NCBI GenBank assembly: GCA_903867885.1
Contig: CAIPTD010000145.1
Coordinates: 28,738 to 92,737 of the forward strand
DNA: 64,000 bases
Direction of reading: 5' to 3'
Source: an uncultured Ferrovum sp.
GTDB lineage: Bacteria; Pseudomonadota; Gammaproteobacteria; Burkholderiales; Ferrovaceae
Position numbers and translations under genes: made by a program. How positions within the stretch are numbered: the first letter of the stretch is position 1; each line of letters opens with the position of its first letter. A model generated the notes under the pieces. It did no database searches, was not told where the DNA came from, and worked only from the letters and a program-made list of their open reading frames with translations. Below, one piece after another: positions 36,939 to 45,722 of this stretch.

Positions 36939-38058
36939 TCAGCAAAACCCCGCCTTTCACGACAATCCGCTCGCCTGCTTTTAAACCATTTCGAACACGC
37001 ACACGATCACCCTCATCGCTGCCTAATTCCACAGATCGCGCTTCAAACTGCCAAGGTTTGGTTTCAACAAATACCAGAGTGACGTCATTCGTCATCACAA
37101 CCGCTGAATTGGGAATGATGACTTGGCTGGGTTGCGCCACATCAAACTGAATCGTTACAAACATATTGGGGCGTAACCATCCCCCGCTATTATTAATGCG
37201 CGCACGAACACGAGTTCGACGGGTATCAGGGTCTAGATTAGAGGCAATGCTTTTAACCGTGGCGCGCAGGGGGCGATCGGGAAAGGCCGCAGGAATGGCA
37301 AGCAGTGATTGTCCTAAAGTGATTTTAGACAGGGCATGTTCAGGCACTTGGGCAGTAAGGAATACCTGATCTAGGTTAGTGATCGTCATCAAGGCTGCCG
37401 TAGGGTCGTTAATGACCGATCCCGTTCCTACATTGAGCGCTGTCACTGTGCCGCTAATCGGCGCAATCACGGGTACGCTTAATCTTGAGGCTTCCACATT
37501 TTCTGCTACACCCAGACCTTTTAATCGATTTGCGGCTCGGTCTAATTCGGCCTTGGCTTGAACAAGGGCACTTTCTGCAGCTTCTACATCTTTTTGAGCA
37601 TTGCCTCCCGCTTTATTGACCTCTAAAGCACGGGCTCTGGCTTTTGAAGCCAATTCGTAGGTATCTCGGGCCTTACTGGCATCAGAACCTGCTTGTAATA
37701 AGTCAGGGGATTGAATACGTGCCAATACCTGCCCTGCTTGAACGGTATCGCCTAAACGGACAGGAAGATCTATAAAGCGACCTGTTAAAGGAGGCAAAAC
37801 GTTGACCGTATTGGCTGGATCGGCTTCCACGACTCCGGGCAAGGTCATGCTATGGGCGCCTGCCTCCTGTTTTGCTACATCCATTTGAATACGTTTGCGG
37901 TAAGGAGAGGCCTCGGGCACTCTAACCGTTTTTCCCTCATGTACTAGCATCTCTGGGGGAGATGAAACCTCGGGCTTAGCCGCATAGGCAAAGGCTGTCA
38001 TGAGTGCGAATAGTGCGACTAGACGCAAGAGAGATGCGAAGGAAAGGGGCCTGAGCAT
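36931..38058 (-). CDS. Membrane-fusion protein of the RND system
   Basis: The 375-residue periplasmic adaptor links pump and outer-membrane factor. It has an N-terminal export segment (FASLLRLVALFALMTAFAYA) and lipoyl-like half motifs VRLGDTVQAGQVLARI and VIAPISGTVTALNVGTGS. A helical hairpin between them (ARDTYELASKARARALEVNK) and a beta-barrel end with VVMTNDVTLVFVE complete it. It is the first gene of the efflux unit and overlaps the pump by 8 nt. I see no His-rich metal-binding N-terminus like that of CzcB. Confidence 0.9.
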   Translation of the reverse strand: MLRPLSFASLLRLVALFALMTAFAYAAKPEVSSPPEMLVHEGKTVRVPEASPYRKRIQMDVAKQEAGAHSMTLPGVVEADPANTVNVLPPLTGRFIDLPVRLGDTVQAGQVLARIQSPDLLQAGSDASKARDTYELASKARARALEVNKAGGNAQKDVEAAESALVQAKAELDRAANRLKGLGVAENVEASRLSVPVIAPISGTVTALNVGTGSVINDPTAALMTITNLDQVFLTAQVPEHALSKITLGQSLLAIPAAFPDRPLRATVKSIASNLDPDTRRTRVRARINNSGGWLRPNMFVTIQFDVAQPSQVIIPNSAVVMTNDVTLVFVETKPWQFEARSVELGSDEGDRVRVRNGLKAGERIVVKGGVLLND

Positions 38059-38234
38059 GGGTAAACGTCCGAGAAATATTACTTTTAGATTTCAACTCGA
38101 CCGAGAATAACAGAACCCATCAGTCAGAATTATGAATGTCCTTGTCAGGAAACCCCCAGAGAATAATGGTTTGGCATGACTGGGGCGAGACAGCCTGAGT
38201 GCTCGGTGGTCCTGTTTTAAGGAAAATGAAGGCC

Positions 38235-39752
38235 TTAAAATGCTGCACGCCATTGGGCGGCCATGAAAAGATGGGATTCATGAATGAGGGGAATTTGATC
38301 CAGATCAGCCAGCGTTCTGGCCACTTTTAATAGACGATGGGCGCCTCTAGGGCTGAGCCGATGTGTTTGAATGATGTGATGCCAAGTCGCTTCTACTTGA
38401 CTGCTCAATGAAGCGACATTCATTAAATTGCGCGCAGAGAGCCTCGCGTTTTCACAACCCTGTCTGTTTAGCTGGATCTGGCGGGATTGGATGACCTTTT
38501 CGCGCGCTTTCTGTGAAGTCAGCGCGACTTTGGGGGGCTTTTGGTCTGCTCTATGCAGGATCGCTTCTTTACGCACCGGAACCCATAGATCGATACGATC
38601 CAAGATAGGAGCAGAAACGCGCGCACGGTAGGCTTGGATTTTGGCTTCAGTACATCGGCAAGGTTTAGCATCATCTTGTCCTCGCCCGCAGGGACAGGGG
38701 TTCATCGTAGCTAATAATTGAAACTTTGCCGGTAACACTTCTGCTCCCGCAACGCGCGAGATATACACCTCTCCGCTCTCTAGTGGCTCACGCAAAGCCT
38801 CTAAACTAGCGCGAGAAAACTCGGGCAATTCATCCAGAAATAGGACCCCTTGATGGGCAAGACTGATTTCGCCCGGTCGAATCGGATTCCCTCCTCCGGT
38901 TATTGCAAGGGCAGGGGTGGTGTGATGGGGGCGACGAAAAGGACGAATCTTCCATGTCTGATGATTCAAAGGAAGCCCAGCCAGCGATCGATTGACCGCT
39001 GAGGTGAGGGCTTCCTCCTGCGTCATGGGCGGAAGGATTCCGGGTAATCTTTCGGCAAGAAGGGTCTTCCCGCAGCCAGGGGGGCCATAAAAAAGTAGGG
39101 AGTGCCCTCCTGCTGCCGCTACTATAAGCGCCATACAGGCTTGCTCCTGACCATAGATATCTGCCAGATCAGGCAAGGTCAAATCATCGTTGTGTTCCTC
39201 TTTGCGTTCAGGCGCATCTGCAAAACTTAAGGTTTGCTTGCCCATAATATGAGCACACACAGCCGCCAAACTTGGAGCGGAGTGAATTGAAGCCTCAAGG
39301 TGCAGCCTGGCCTCTTGAGCAGAACTGCTGGGCAAAACCAGCACCCGACCTTCAGCATGCGCCGCCACCGCCATGGCAAGCCCTCCTCGAATGGGTCTGA
39401 GTTGCCCATCTAAAGCAAGCTCCCCCGCAAACTCCAGGTTTTTAACTGGAGGAGGAATTTGTTGTGAGGCGATTAAAATACCCAAAGCAATAGGCAGATC
39501 AAATCGACCCGATTCCTTAGGCAAATCAGCAGGGGCCAAGTTGACCGTAATGCGCCGCTGCGGGAATTCAAAACCATTGGCCAGCAACGCCACCCGCACC
39601 CGCTCGCGACTCTCACGTACTTCGGTATCGGGTAGCCCCACCATATTGAATTGAGGCAAGCCATTCCCCAAATGAATTTCTACACTCACTGGAATGACTC
39701 GGGCACCCAAAAGGGCGCGGCTAAATAAAATGGAGAGATGGGTTGCGGGCAT
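38235..39752 (-). CDS. comM: ComM/YifB family Mg-chelatase-like AAA+ ATPase
   Basis: ComM is a hexameric helicase that promotes branch migration during natural transformation. The 505-residue protein has the Lon-S5-like N-terminus (VEIHLGNGLPQFNMVGLPDT, ERVRVALLANGFEFP). The Mg-chelatase-like AAA+ core has Walker A FYGPPGCGKTLLAERL, RRPHHTTP, Walker B GVLFLDELPEF and CPCGR. The C-terminal helical domain has SPRGAHRLLKVARTLADL. The family is widespread in bacteria that may not be competent, so presence alone does not prove transformation. Confidence 0.94.
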   Translation of the reverse strand: MPATHLSILFSRALLGARVIPVSVEIHLGNGLPQFNMVGLPDTEVRESRERVRVALLANGFEFPQRRITVNLAPADLPKESGRFDLPIALGILIASQQIPPPVKNLEFAGELALDGQLRPIRGGLAMAVAAHAEGRVLVLPSSSAQEARLHLEASIHSAPSLAAVCAHIMGKQTLSFADAPERKEEHNDDLTLPDLADIYGQEQACMALIVAAAGGHSLLFYGPPGCGKTLLAERLPGILPPMTQEEALTSAVNRSLAGLPLNHQTWKIRPFRRPHHTTPALAITGGGNPIRPGEISLAHQGVLFLDELPEFSRASLEALREPLESGEVYISRVAGAEVLPAKFQLLATMNPCPCGRGQDDAKPCRCTEAKIQAYRARVSAPILDRIDLWVPVRKEAILHRADQKPPKVALTSQKAREKVIQSRQIQLNRQGCENARLSARNLMNVASLSSQVEATWHHIIQTHRLSPRGAHRLLKVARTLADLDQIPLIHESHLFMAAQWRAAF

Positions 39753-39879
39753 CTCTCAAGAATGCCAGCTTCCATCTCAACACCTCGTTACGAGAAAGCC
39801 CAATTTTTTTATCTTAGAACCTTAGCTCTGAGACAATGTCGGATAGTGTTCATTAACAGTTTGAAAGGCCCCATTGAAT

Positions 39880-41142
39880 ATGCTCGCTCAATCTTTACGC
39901 GCCTCTTCTTCTCGGTCACCTGAATTAAGTTTGCCCCTGATCCTCTCAGAAGGCACCTCCTCACCGTATTGGGCCACTTATCTTCGGTTTGCCGTCCTGA
40001 TTGCTCTTGTTTTTGCGGTTACAGCGTGCGGCAAAATCGGCGATAAGCACAAAGAAGCGAATTCAAGCACCCCCGAGGGGCCGGCCGTAATCAATGGTTT
40101 GGCTTTAAATCGTGAACCCCTTATTCCGCCAGGCGCACAACTCCCTGACTTCACCGTACTGGTAGATAAAGCGGCACCAGCTGTAGTCAATATCAGTATC
40201 ACGCAAAAAATTACTACACATCGTCCGTCCGAAGAAGAGGAACAAGCCTTTGGAGAGTTCTTCCGTCGTTTTGGCCCTCCTAGAGGGGTTCCTCATGGTG
40301 ATGAGGGCCCATCTGACGGAGAAGTTAAATCTCTAGGTTCTGGTTTCATCGTAACCCCGGACGGTTACATCATGACTAATGCCCACGTAGTGACCAATGC
40401 TGAAGAAGTAGTGGTGCGCCTTGCAGATAAACGCGAATTTAAAGCCAAAGTAATTGGCTCAGACCGACGTACCGATGTCGCTTTAATCAAAATCAAAGCA
40501 GAAAAACTCCCAACTGTATCTGTGGGTGATCCCAGCAAACTAAAAGTAGGGGAGTGGGTAATGGCTATTGGCTCACCTTTTGGTTTTGATAGCACCGTAA
40601 CCAAAGGCATTGTGAGCGCGGTGGGTAGATCCTTACCTGATGAAAACTACACGCCCTTTATTCAAACCGATGCAGCTGTAAACCCTGGAAACTCTGGGGG
40701 CCCACTCTTTAATTTGCGCGGGGAAGTAGTGGGGATCAATTCGCAGATTTATAGTCAAACAGGGGGCTTTATGGGGATCTCGTTTGCTATTCCGATTGAT
40801 CTCGCCACGAATGTATCCAATCAGCTCAAAGTAAATGGCAAAGTAACACGGGGAAGACTAGGTATTCGCCTTCAAGAAGTCACCAAAGAACTAGCGGAGT
40901 CATTTGGCATAGATCGGCCAACGGGGGCTCTGGTTGCTCAAGTTGAACGCGGCTCACCTGCTGAACAAGCCGGAATACAAAGCGGGGATGTGGTACTGAA
41001 ATATGCTGGGCGTAAGGTTGAGTCATCGCGTGACCTACCCGGTATGGTAGGTTCTACCCCGCCCGGAAAAACCATCACCTTAGAAATTTGGCGCAAGCAC
41101 CATAGTCAAGAAGTAGATGTGAAGGTAGGGGAGTTACAGTAG
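39880..41142 (+). CDS. HtrA/DegQ-like serine protease with one PDZ domain, possible lipoprotein
   Basis: This is an envelope protease of the HtrA family for misfolded proteins. From the ATG at 39880 it has 420 residues; the TTG at 39874 is an alternative, and the GAAAGG site fits either. The N-terminal hydrophobic segment ends in VFAVTACGKIG, a plausible lipobox (VTAC) rather than a normal cleavage site. The triad is intact: His in MTNAHVVTNAEE, Asp in RRTDVALIKI and Ser in NPGNSGGPLFN. One PDZ domain follows (RGSPAEQAGIQSGDVVL). DegP and DegQ normally have two, so this is closer to DegS or a short DegQ in layout. Confidence 0.9.
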   Translation: MLAQSLRASSSRSPELSLPLILSEGTSSPYWATYLRFAVLIALVFAVTACGKIGDKHKEANSSTPEGPAVINGLALNREPLIPPGAQLPDFTVLVDKAAPAVVNISITQKITTHRPSEEEEQAFGEFFRRFGPPRGVPHGDEGPSDGEVKSLGSGFIVTPDGYIMTNAHVVTNAEEVVVRLADKREFKAKVIGSDRRTDVALIKIKAEKLPTVSVGDPSKLKVGEWVMAIGSPFGFDSTVTKGIVSAVGRSLPDENYTPFIQTDAAVNPGNSGGPLFNLRGEVVGINSQIYSQTGGFMGISFAIPIDLATNVSNQLKVNGKVTRGRLGIRLQEVTKELAESFGIDRPTGALVAQVERGSPAEQAGIQSGDVVLKYAGRKVESSRDLPGMVGSTPPGKTITLEIWRKHHSQEVDVKVGELQ

Positions 41143-41164
41143 TCCGCGCAGCGATTTACCCGCA

Positions 41165-41482
41165 TCACCAGCGATCGTCTTGAATCTGAATCACCCCGCC
41201 CTCAACCCTTACAGCAAACATGGTGAGCGGTTCGTAGGCGGGCGCGCAGAGGGCCTCTCCATTTTTAAGGGCAAACTTAGCGCCATGGTGGGGGCAAACT
41301 AACACCCCCTCTTCGAGTTGGCTGCCATTCAATTCACTGCCATCGTGGGAGCAACGATTTTCCATGGCAAATATGCAGCCGCCTTGTCGGGCTAAAAGAA
41401 CAGGGACACCGTCCATATCGACTGCAAGCGTTTCTCCCTCAACCAGGGCTGCATCGCCCTCTACCGAAACCCAATCACCCAT
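41165..41482 (-). CDS. Rieske [2Fe-2S] ferredoxin
   Basis: The 105-residue soluble protein has the Rieske cluster ligands C44-x-H46 (CSHDGSEL) and C63-x2-H66 (CPHHGAKF). It resembles the small ferredoxins of the NirD/dioxygenase type, without a membrane anchor. It is the last gene of the SUF operon, 5 nt after sufT. It may donate electrons in cluster assembly or simply be a client; that is not determined. Confidence 0.9.
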   Translation of the reverse strand: MGDWVSVEGDAALVEGETLAVDMDGVPVLLARQGGCIFAMENRCSHDGSELNGSQLEEGVLVCPHHGAKFALKNGEALCAPAYEPLTMFAVRVEGGVIQIQDDRW

Positions 41483-41487
41483 ACTAA

Positions 41488-41841
41488 TTACATCATTCCT
41501 AAATCAAGCATGGCGGCTTCAGTCATACGATCTCGCGTCCAAGTAGGTTCCCAAACGAGCTCTACTTTACAAGTATCGACAAAAGGGAGTTCCATAATGC
41601 GGCCTTCTACTTCTCCCGGGAAAGTCTGGGCAACAGGGCAACCAGGCGCTGTTAAGGTCATTTGAATATCAACATGCTTGCCGTCTTCAGCTAGCACCAC
41701 ACCATAAATCAGCCCCAGATCATAAATATTGACGGGGATTTCTGGGTCATACACGGTCTTCAACTGATCGATCACCGCTTGCTCCATTTCCTCCTGGGAT
41801 TTGGGGGCCGGCTGCTCGGGCTCTTTTAACCATTCAAACAT
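41488..41841 (-). CDS. sufT: SufT, MIP18/DUF59 iron-sulfur carrier-type protein
   Basis: SufT-type proteins help mature Fe-S proteins, especially under high demand. The 117-residue product has the DUF59 core: VIDQLKTVYDPEIPVNIYDL, GLIYGVVL, MTLTAPGCPVAQTFP (with the conserved Cys) and VELVWEPTWTRDRMTE. It is in the usual position at the end of a suf operon, 12 nt after sufU. Confidence 0.93.
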   Translation of the reverse strand: MFEWLKEPEQPAPKSQEEMEQAVIDQLKTVYDPEIPVNIYDLGLIYGVVLAEDGKHVDIQMTLTAPGCPVAQTFPGEVEGRIMELPFVDTCKVELVWEPTWTRDRMTEAAMLDLGMM

Positions 41842-41853
41842 GCTGATCTATCC

Positions 41854-42300
41854 TTATTCCGTTGAGACTTGCTGTTCGCCATGCAGCGCAGCATGCAGGG
41901 TGTGCCAAGCCAAAGTGGCGCATTTCACCCGCGCAGGAAATTCCTGCACGCCAGCCAACACTTGTAATTTGCCCAGTAAGGCAGGATCGATATCCGAGGT
42001 TCCCATCACGAGGGCATGAAATTGCTCAAACAAGGCTCCCGCCTCGACTTCGGTTTTACCTTTCAGCGCTTCGGTCATCAATGAAGCACTGGCAGTAGAA
42101 ATAGCGCAGCCTTGACCTTCGAAACCGGTATGGCTGATCCGGCCGTTTTCATCAAAGCCAATATAAAGTGTCAGACGATCTCCGCACAGCGGGTTGAACC
42201 CCTCACTCATGCGGTCAACCTTGATGGGCTTCGTGTGATTTCGCGGGTTGCGATTATGGTCAAAAATGACCTCTTGATAGAGTTCTCTTAAGTCACTCAC
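41854..42300 (-). CDS. sufU: SufU-type iron-sulfur assembly protein
   Basis: SufU is an IscU-like protein that acts as scaffold or as zinc-dependent sulfur acceptor of SufS. I use the GTG at 42300 (SDLRELYQEVIFDHNRNPRN), which gives the conserved N-terminus, follows AGGGG by 8 nt and avoids the long overlap with sufS. The 148-residue protein has the three cysteines in NPLCGDRL, GQGCAISTASASL and RVKCATLAWHTL. Confidence 0.92.
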   Translation of the reverse strand: MSDLRELYQEVIFDHNRNPRNHTKPIKVDRMSEGFNPLCGDRLTLYIGFDENGRISHTGFEGQGCAISTASASLMTEALKGKTEVEAGALFEQFHALVMGTSDIDPALLGKLQVLAGVQEFPARVKCATLAWHTLHAALHGEQQVSTE

Positions 42301-42304
42301 CGCA

Positions 42305-43558
42305 TTAACCCCTAAACATTTTTTGAACACGCTCAAGCGCCAGGAACAGCGCATCGACTTCTTCGATTGTGTTGTAAATCGCAAAAGAAGCGCGCGCTGT
42401 GGCTGGAATCTTGTAGCGCTCCATCACGGGCATCGCGCAGTGGTGTCCGGTACGAATAGCCACACCTTCCATATCAAGAATGGTACCGATATCGTGTGGA
42501 TGAATTCCTTCCAAGACAAAGGACAAAATACTTACTTTACCCGGCGCTTCACCAATGATGCGCAACCCGGGAAACGCTTTGGCACGCTGAGTGGCGTAAT
42601 CAAGCAAGAGGGCTTCATGGGCGGCAATGGTATCTAGGCCGATATTGTTCACATAATCGATAGCGGCTTTGAGTGCCACTCCGCCGGCGATATTGGGCGT
42701 TCCCGCTTCAAATTTATACGGGAGATGATTCCATTTGCTGCCGGAAAAACGTACCAGTGAAATCATGTCGCCACCACCCTGCCAAGGGGGCATGAGTTCT
42801 AGCAGGGATTGGCGGCCATACAGTGCACCAACACCTGTTGGGCCATACAATTTATGGGCGGAGAATACGTAGAAATCACAATCCAAAGCCTGCACATCTA
42901 CTGTGAGGTGTGAAACTGCTTGAGCGCCATCTACCAAGACTAAAGCGCCCATCGCATGGGCCTGTTCGATCATCTGCTTAACGGGGTTTACCGTGCCAAG
43001 CGCATTAGAAACATGCACGACTCCAACCAATTTGGTCTTGGGGCTCAGCATGGAGGCATAAGCTTCCATATCCAACACACCCAGATCATCAATGGGAATG
43101 GGTTTTAAAATCGCGCCCGTTTCCTCGCAAATCATTTGCCAAGGAACGATGTTGGAGTGGTGCTCCATGTGGGTAACCAAAATTTCATCACCCGGCTTAA
43201 GATTGGCACGACCCCAACTTTGTGAGACCAGATTGATCGCCTCGGTTGTGCCGCGTGTAAAAATAATGTCTTCAGTCCTGGGTGCATTCAGTAGAGCGCG
43301 AACCGACTCCCGCGAGGCCTCGTAAGCATCGGTGGCTTGTTGGCTGAGTTGATGCACACCTCGATGGATATTGGAATTGAGGTATTCGTAATAATGCTTC
43401 TCAGCCTCTATCACCACTTTGGGCTTTTGAGTCGTCGCGGCATTATCAAGATACACCAAGGGGCGATCGTGTACTTCACGAGTCAGTATGGGAAATTCAG
43501 CACGAATGGCTGCCATGTCTAACATGCTTGCTTCGCCTATAAAAGAGGGATGGTTCAT
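42305..43558 (-). CDS. sufS: Cysteine desulfurase SufS
   Basis: SufS is a PLP enzyme that takes sulfur from cysteine as persulfide for Fe-S assembly. The 417-residue protein has PLVYLDNAATTQKP near residue 34, TRGTTEAINLV and the PLP lysine in FSAHKLYGPTGVG. The active-site Cys lies in RTGHHCAMP near the C-terminus, all group II features. Its ATG overlaps the sufD stop (ATGA). The natural start could also be M12 or M15, since the family usually begins shortly before FPIL. Confidence 0.95.
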   Translation of the reverse strand: MNHPSFIGEASMLDMAAIRAEFPILTREVHDRPLVYLDNAATTQKPKVVIEAEKHYYEYLNSNIHRGVHQLSQQATDAYEASRESVRALLNAPRTEDIIFTRGTTEAINLVSQSWGRANLKPGDEILVTHMEHHSNIVPWQMICEETGAILKPIPIDDLGVLDMEAYASMLSPKTKLVGVVHVSNALGTVNPVKQMIEQAHAMGALVLVDGAQAVSHLTVDVQALDCDFYVFSAHKLYGPTGVGALYGRQSLLELMPPWQGGGDMISLVRFSGSKWNHLPYKFEAGTPNIAGGVALKAAIDYVNNIGLDTIAAHEALLLDYATQRAKAFPGLRIIGEAPGKVSILSFVLEGIHPHDIGTILDMEGVAIRTGHHCAMPVMERYKIPATARASFAIYNTIEEVDALFLALERVQKMFRG

Positions 43559-44880
43559 AGTGATAAATCCTCTAAAACAGAACCGCCGGGAAGATGGGTA
43601 AACAGTGCTTTACGCAAACTTGAGTACAACGCTTCCTGGCTTTCCAAACTGGACAATACCCTTGCTGCAAAGGCAAAAGTGACGAGTGCTCGGGCGGCGG
43701 CTTCATCAATGCCACGCGAACGCAAATAGAACAATTCTGCAGGATCGAGTTGGCCTACGGTTGCACCATGGCTGCACTTCACATCATCCGCAAAGATTTC
43801 GAGTTGGGGCTTGGTATCGATCTCGGCGTTCTCTGAGAGCAGTAGGTTGGCATTCGATTGCTGGGCATCCGTGTGCTGCGCATCTTTTTCCACCACCACG
43901 CGTCCATTGAACACGCCTCGCCCTGCTTCATCCAAAATCCCGCGATAACTTTGGCGACTTGTACAATTGGGACTAACATGACGCACTGTGGTGTGATGAT
44001 CTAAATGCATGCGTTTGCGGGGCAAGTAAGCCCCGTCTAAATCTGCATGGGCCCCACTTGCGTTTAAATTGATCCGCAAATCTTCACGACCTATTGAGGC
44101 ACCTAAGGCCAGGACGACGGAGTGATATTGCGCACGTGCAGCCACATCCACTTCCGTATCCGCCAAATGAATGGTCCGTTCCCCCTCAACTTGCAACTTT
44201 ACGTGAGTGAGGTCTGCATCTTGATCCAAGGTCACTCGAGTTAAGATTTGGGCAAAAGCAGACTCGTTATGGAGCGCAATGTGCTGCTCTACCAGGGTAA
44301 CGCGTGCACCCTCAGCAAGGTGAATAGCGCTTGCAGGAAAAACACTATGTCCGGCGGAAGCCGAAACAAACATGACTAAAATGGGACTGTGGATTGAAAC
44401 GCCGGCAGGAATGGTGAGATCAAGACCATCCTCGCTTAGGGCCAGCCCCAGAGAAACCAACGCGCAGTGATTGGGAGAGGACAACGGAAGCCCCTCATCA
44501 GGTCGGTCTGCCACGCGCGAAGACAAGGCCCCTGCTCTCACTCCAACAGCCAAAGCGTGCTTGGACAGTGCGGGAGCAAAACGGCCATCGACAAAAACCA
44601 GACGATGTTCCGCCTGCGGTAATACTGCAACTTCTAGAATCTCTGCGAGTGATGGCTCTACATGATCCTGCTCTCGCTTCAAGGGAAGCGGCTTTTTTTC
44701 AAGCGCTGCAAGGCTGGTGTATTTCCAGTTTTCCTGGCGCGTGGTGGGCAGGCCTTGCGCTAAAAAGTATTCCAGGGCTTTTTTGCGCTGGTCGTCCAGC
44801 TGAATATTGCCCGCACCTGGGAGTAGGCTTTCTACTCGCTCAAACTCATCAGCATAAAACTGGCTGGCTACATCGCTCAC
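43555..44880 (-). CDS. sufD: SufD, scaffold complex subunit
   Basis: SufD pairs with SufB and SufC to build Fe-S clusters. The 441-residue protein begins with a helical N-terminal part (GLPTTRQENWKYTSLAALE). The beta-helix core has YRGILDEAGRGVFNGRVVVE, SNANLLLSENAEIDTKPQLE and DDVKCSHGATVGQLD, which holds the conserved Cys and His, then FYLRSRGIDEAAAR. It overlaps sufC and sufS by 4 nt at either end. Confidence 0.95.
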   Translation of the reverse strand: MSDVASQFYADEFERVESLLPGAGNIQLDDQRKKALEYFLAQGLPTTRQENWKYTSLAALEKKPLPLKREQDHVEPSLAEILEVAVLPQAEHRLVFVDGRFAPALSKHALAVGVRAGALSSRVADRPDEGLPLSSPNHCALVSLGLALSEDGLDLTIPAGVSIHSPILVMFVSASAGHSVFPASAIHLAEGARVTLVEQHIALHNESAFAQILTRVTLDQDADLTHVKLQVEGERTIHLADTEVDVAARAQYHSVVLALGASIGREDLRINLNASGAHADLDGAYLPRKRMHLDHHTTVRHVSPNCTSRQSYRGILDEAGRGVFNGRVVVEKDAQHTDAQQSNANLLLSENAEIDTKPQLEIFADDVKCSHGATVGQLDPAELFYLRSRGIDEAAARALVTFAFAARVLSSLESQEALYSSLRKALFTHLPGGSVLEDLSL

Positions 44881-45653
44881 TGCGCCACTCCTTTGCTAGG
44901 TGCGTCTTTTTGATCTCCGGTCAGCCAGGCATAGCCTTGGCGCTCGAGCTCTAATGCCAATTCTGGCCCACCCGATTTAATAATACGGCCGGCCGAAAGT
45001 ACATGTACATAATCAGGCGTGATGTAATCGAGCAGGCGTTGATAGTGGGTAACCAAAATCATCGCGCGCTCGGGACTGCGCAAGCTATTTACCCCTTTTG
45101 AAACCACCTTAAGTGCATCAATATCCAGGCCAGAATCCGTCTCGTCTAACAATGCGAGGGTGGGCTCCAACATAATCATTTGTAGAATTTCATTGCGTTT
45201 TTTTTCGCCGCCCGAAAAGCCTTCATTGACGGCGCGATACAGCATCTTTTCGTCCATCTCCATAAAGCGCACTTTTTCTTTTACTAGACTCAGGAAATCC
45301 ATTGCATCGAGTTCTTGCATACCTCGATGGCGACGTCTTGCATTCACTGCGGCTTTGAGCAGATAAATATTGCTCACTCCAGGAATTTCAACGGGGTATT
45401 GAAAAGCCAAAAATACTCCGTCGCGCGCGCGATCTTCGGCGGGCATATCGAGCAAATCTTTTCCCTGATACATCACAGAGCCGCCCGTAATTTCATAACC
45501 GTCGCGGCCGGCAAGAATACTGGCCAGCGTACTTTTTCCTGAACCGTTGGGGCCCATTACTGCATGAATTTCTCCTGCATTCACCGTAAGGTTAATACCT
45601 TTTAGGATAGGTTTGCCGTCAACTTCGGCTGTGAGGTCTTTAATGTGCAGCAT
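44877..45653 (-). CDS. sufC: SufC, ATPase of the SUF complex
   Basis: SufC is an ABC-type ATPase that drives conformational change in SufBCD; it is cytoplasmic and not a transporter. The 258-residue protein has Walker A GPNGSGKSTLASIL, the signature FSGGEKKRNEI, Walker B ALLDETDSGLDIDA and the H loop VTHYQRLLDYI. Confidence 0.97.
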   Translation of the reverse strand: MLHIKDLTAEVDGKPILKGINLTVNAGEIHAVMGPNGSGKSTLASILAGRDGYEITGGSVMYQGKDLLDMPAEDRARDGVFLAFQYPVEIPGVSNIYLLKAAVNARRRHRGMQELDAMDFLSLVKEKVRFMEMDEKMLYRAVNEGFSGGEKKRNEILQMIMLEPTLALLDETDSGLDIDALKVVSKGVNSLRSPERAMILVTHYQRLLDYITPDYVHVLSAGRIIKSGGPELALELERQGYAWLTGDQKDAPSKGVAQ

Positions 45654-45722
45654 TGTATTTTCCGGAGTCTTTAATTAGATAAATTTTTGATTAGCTCGAT
45701 TCTTGCGTTTAAGGCTTCGTGC

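Noticed and set aside
42301-42384. Longer SufU start overlapping sufS
   Set aside because: The extra residues are unlike SufU; GTG at 42300 with AGGGG gives the conserved N-terminus.
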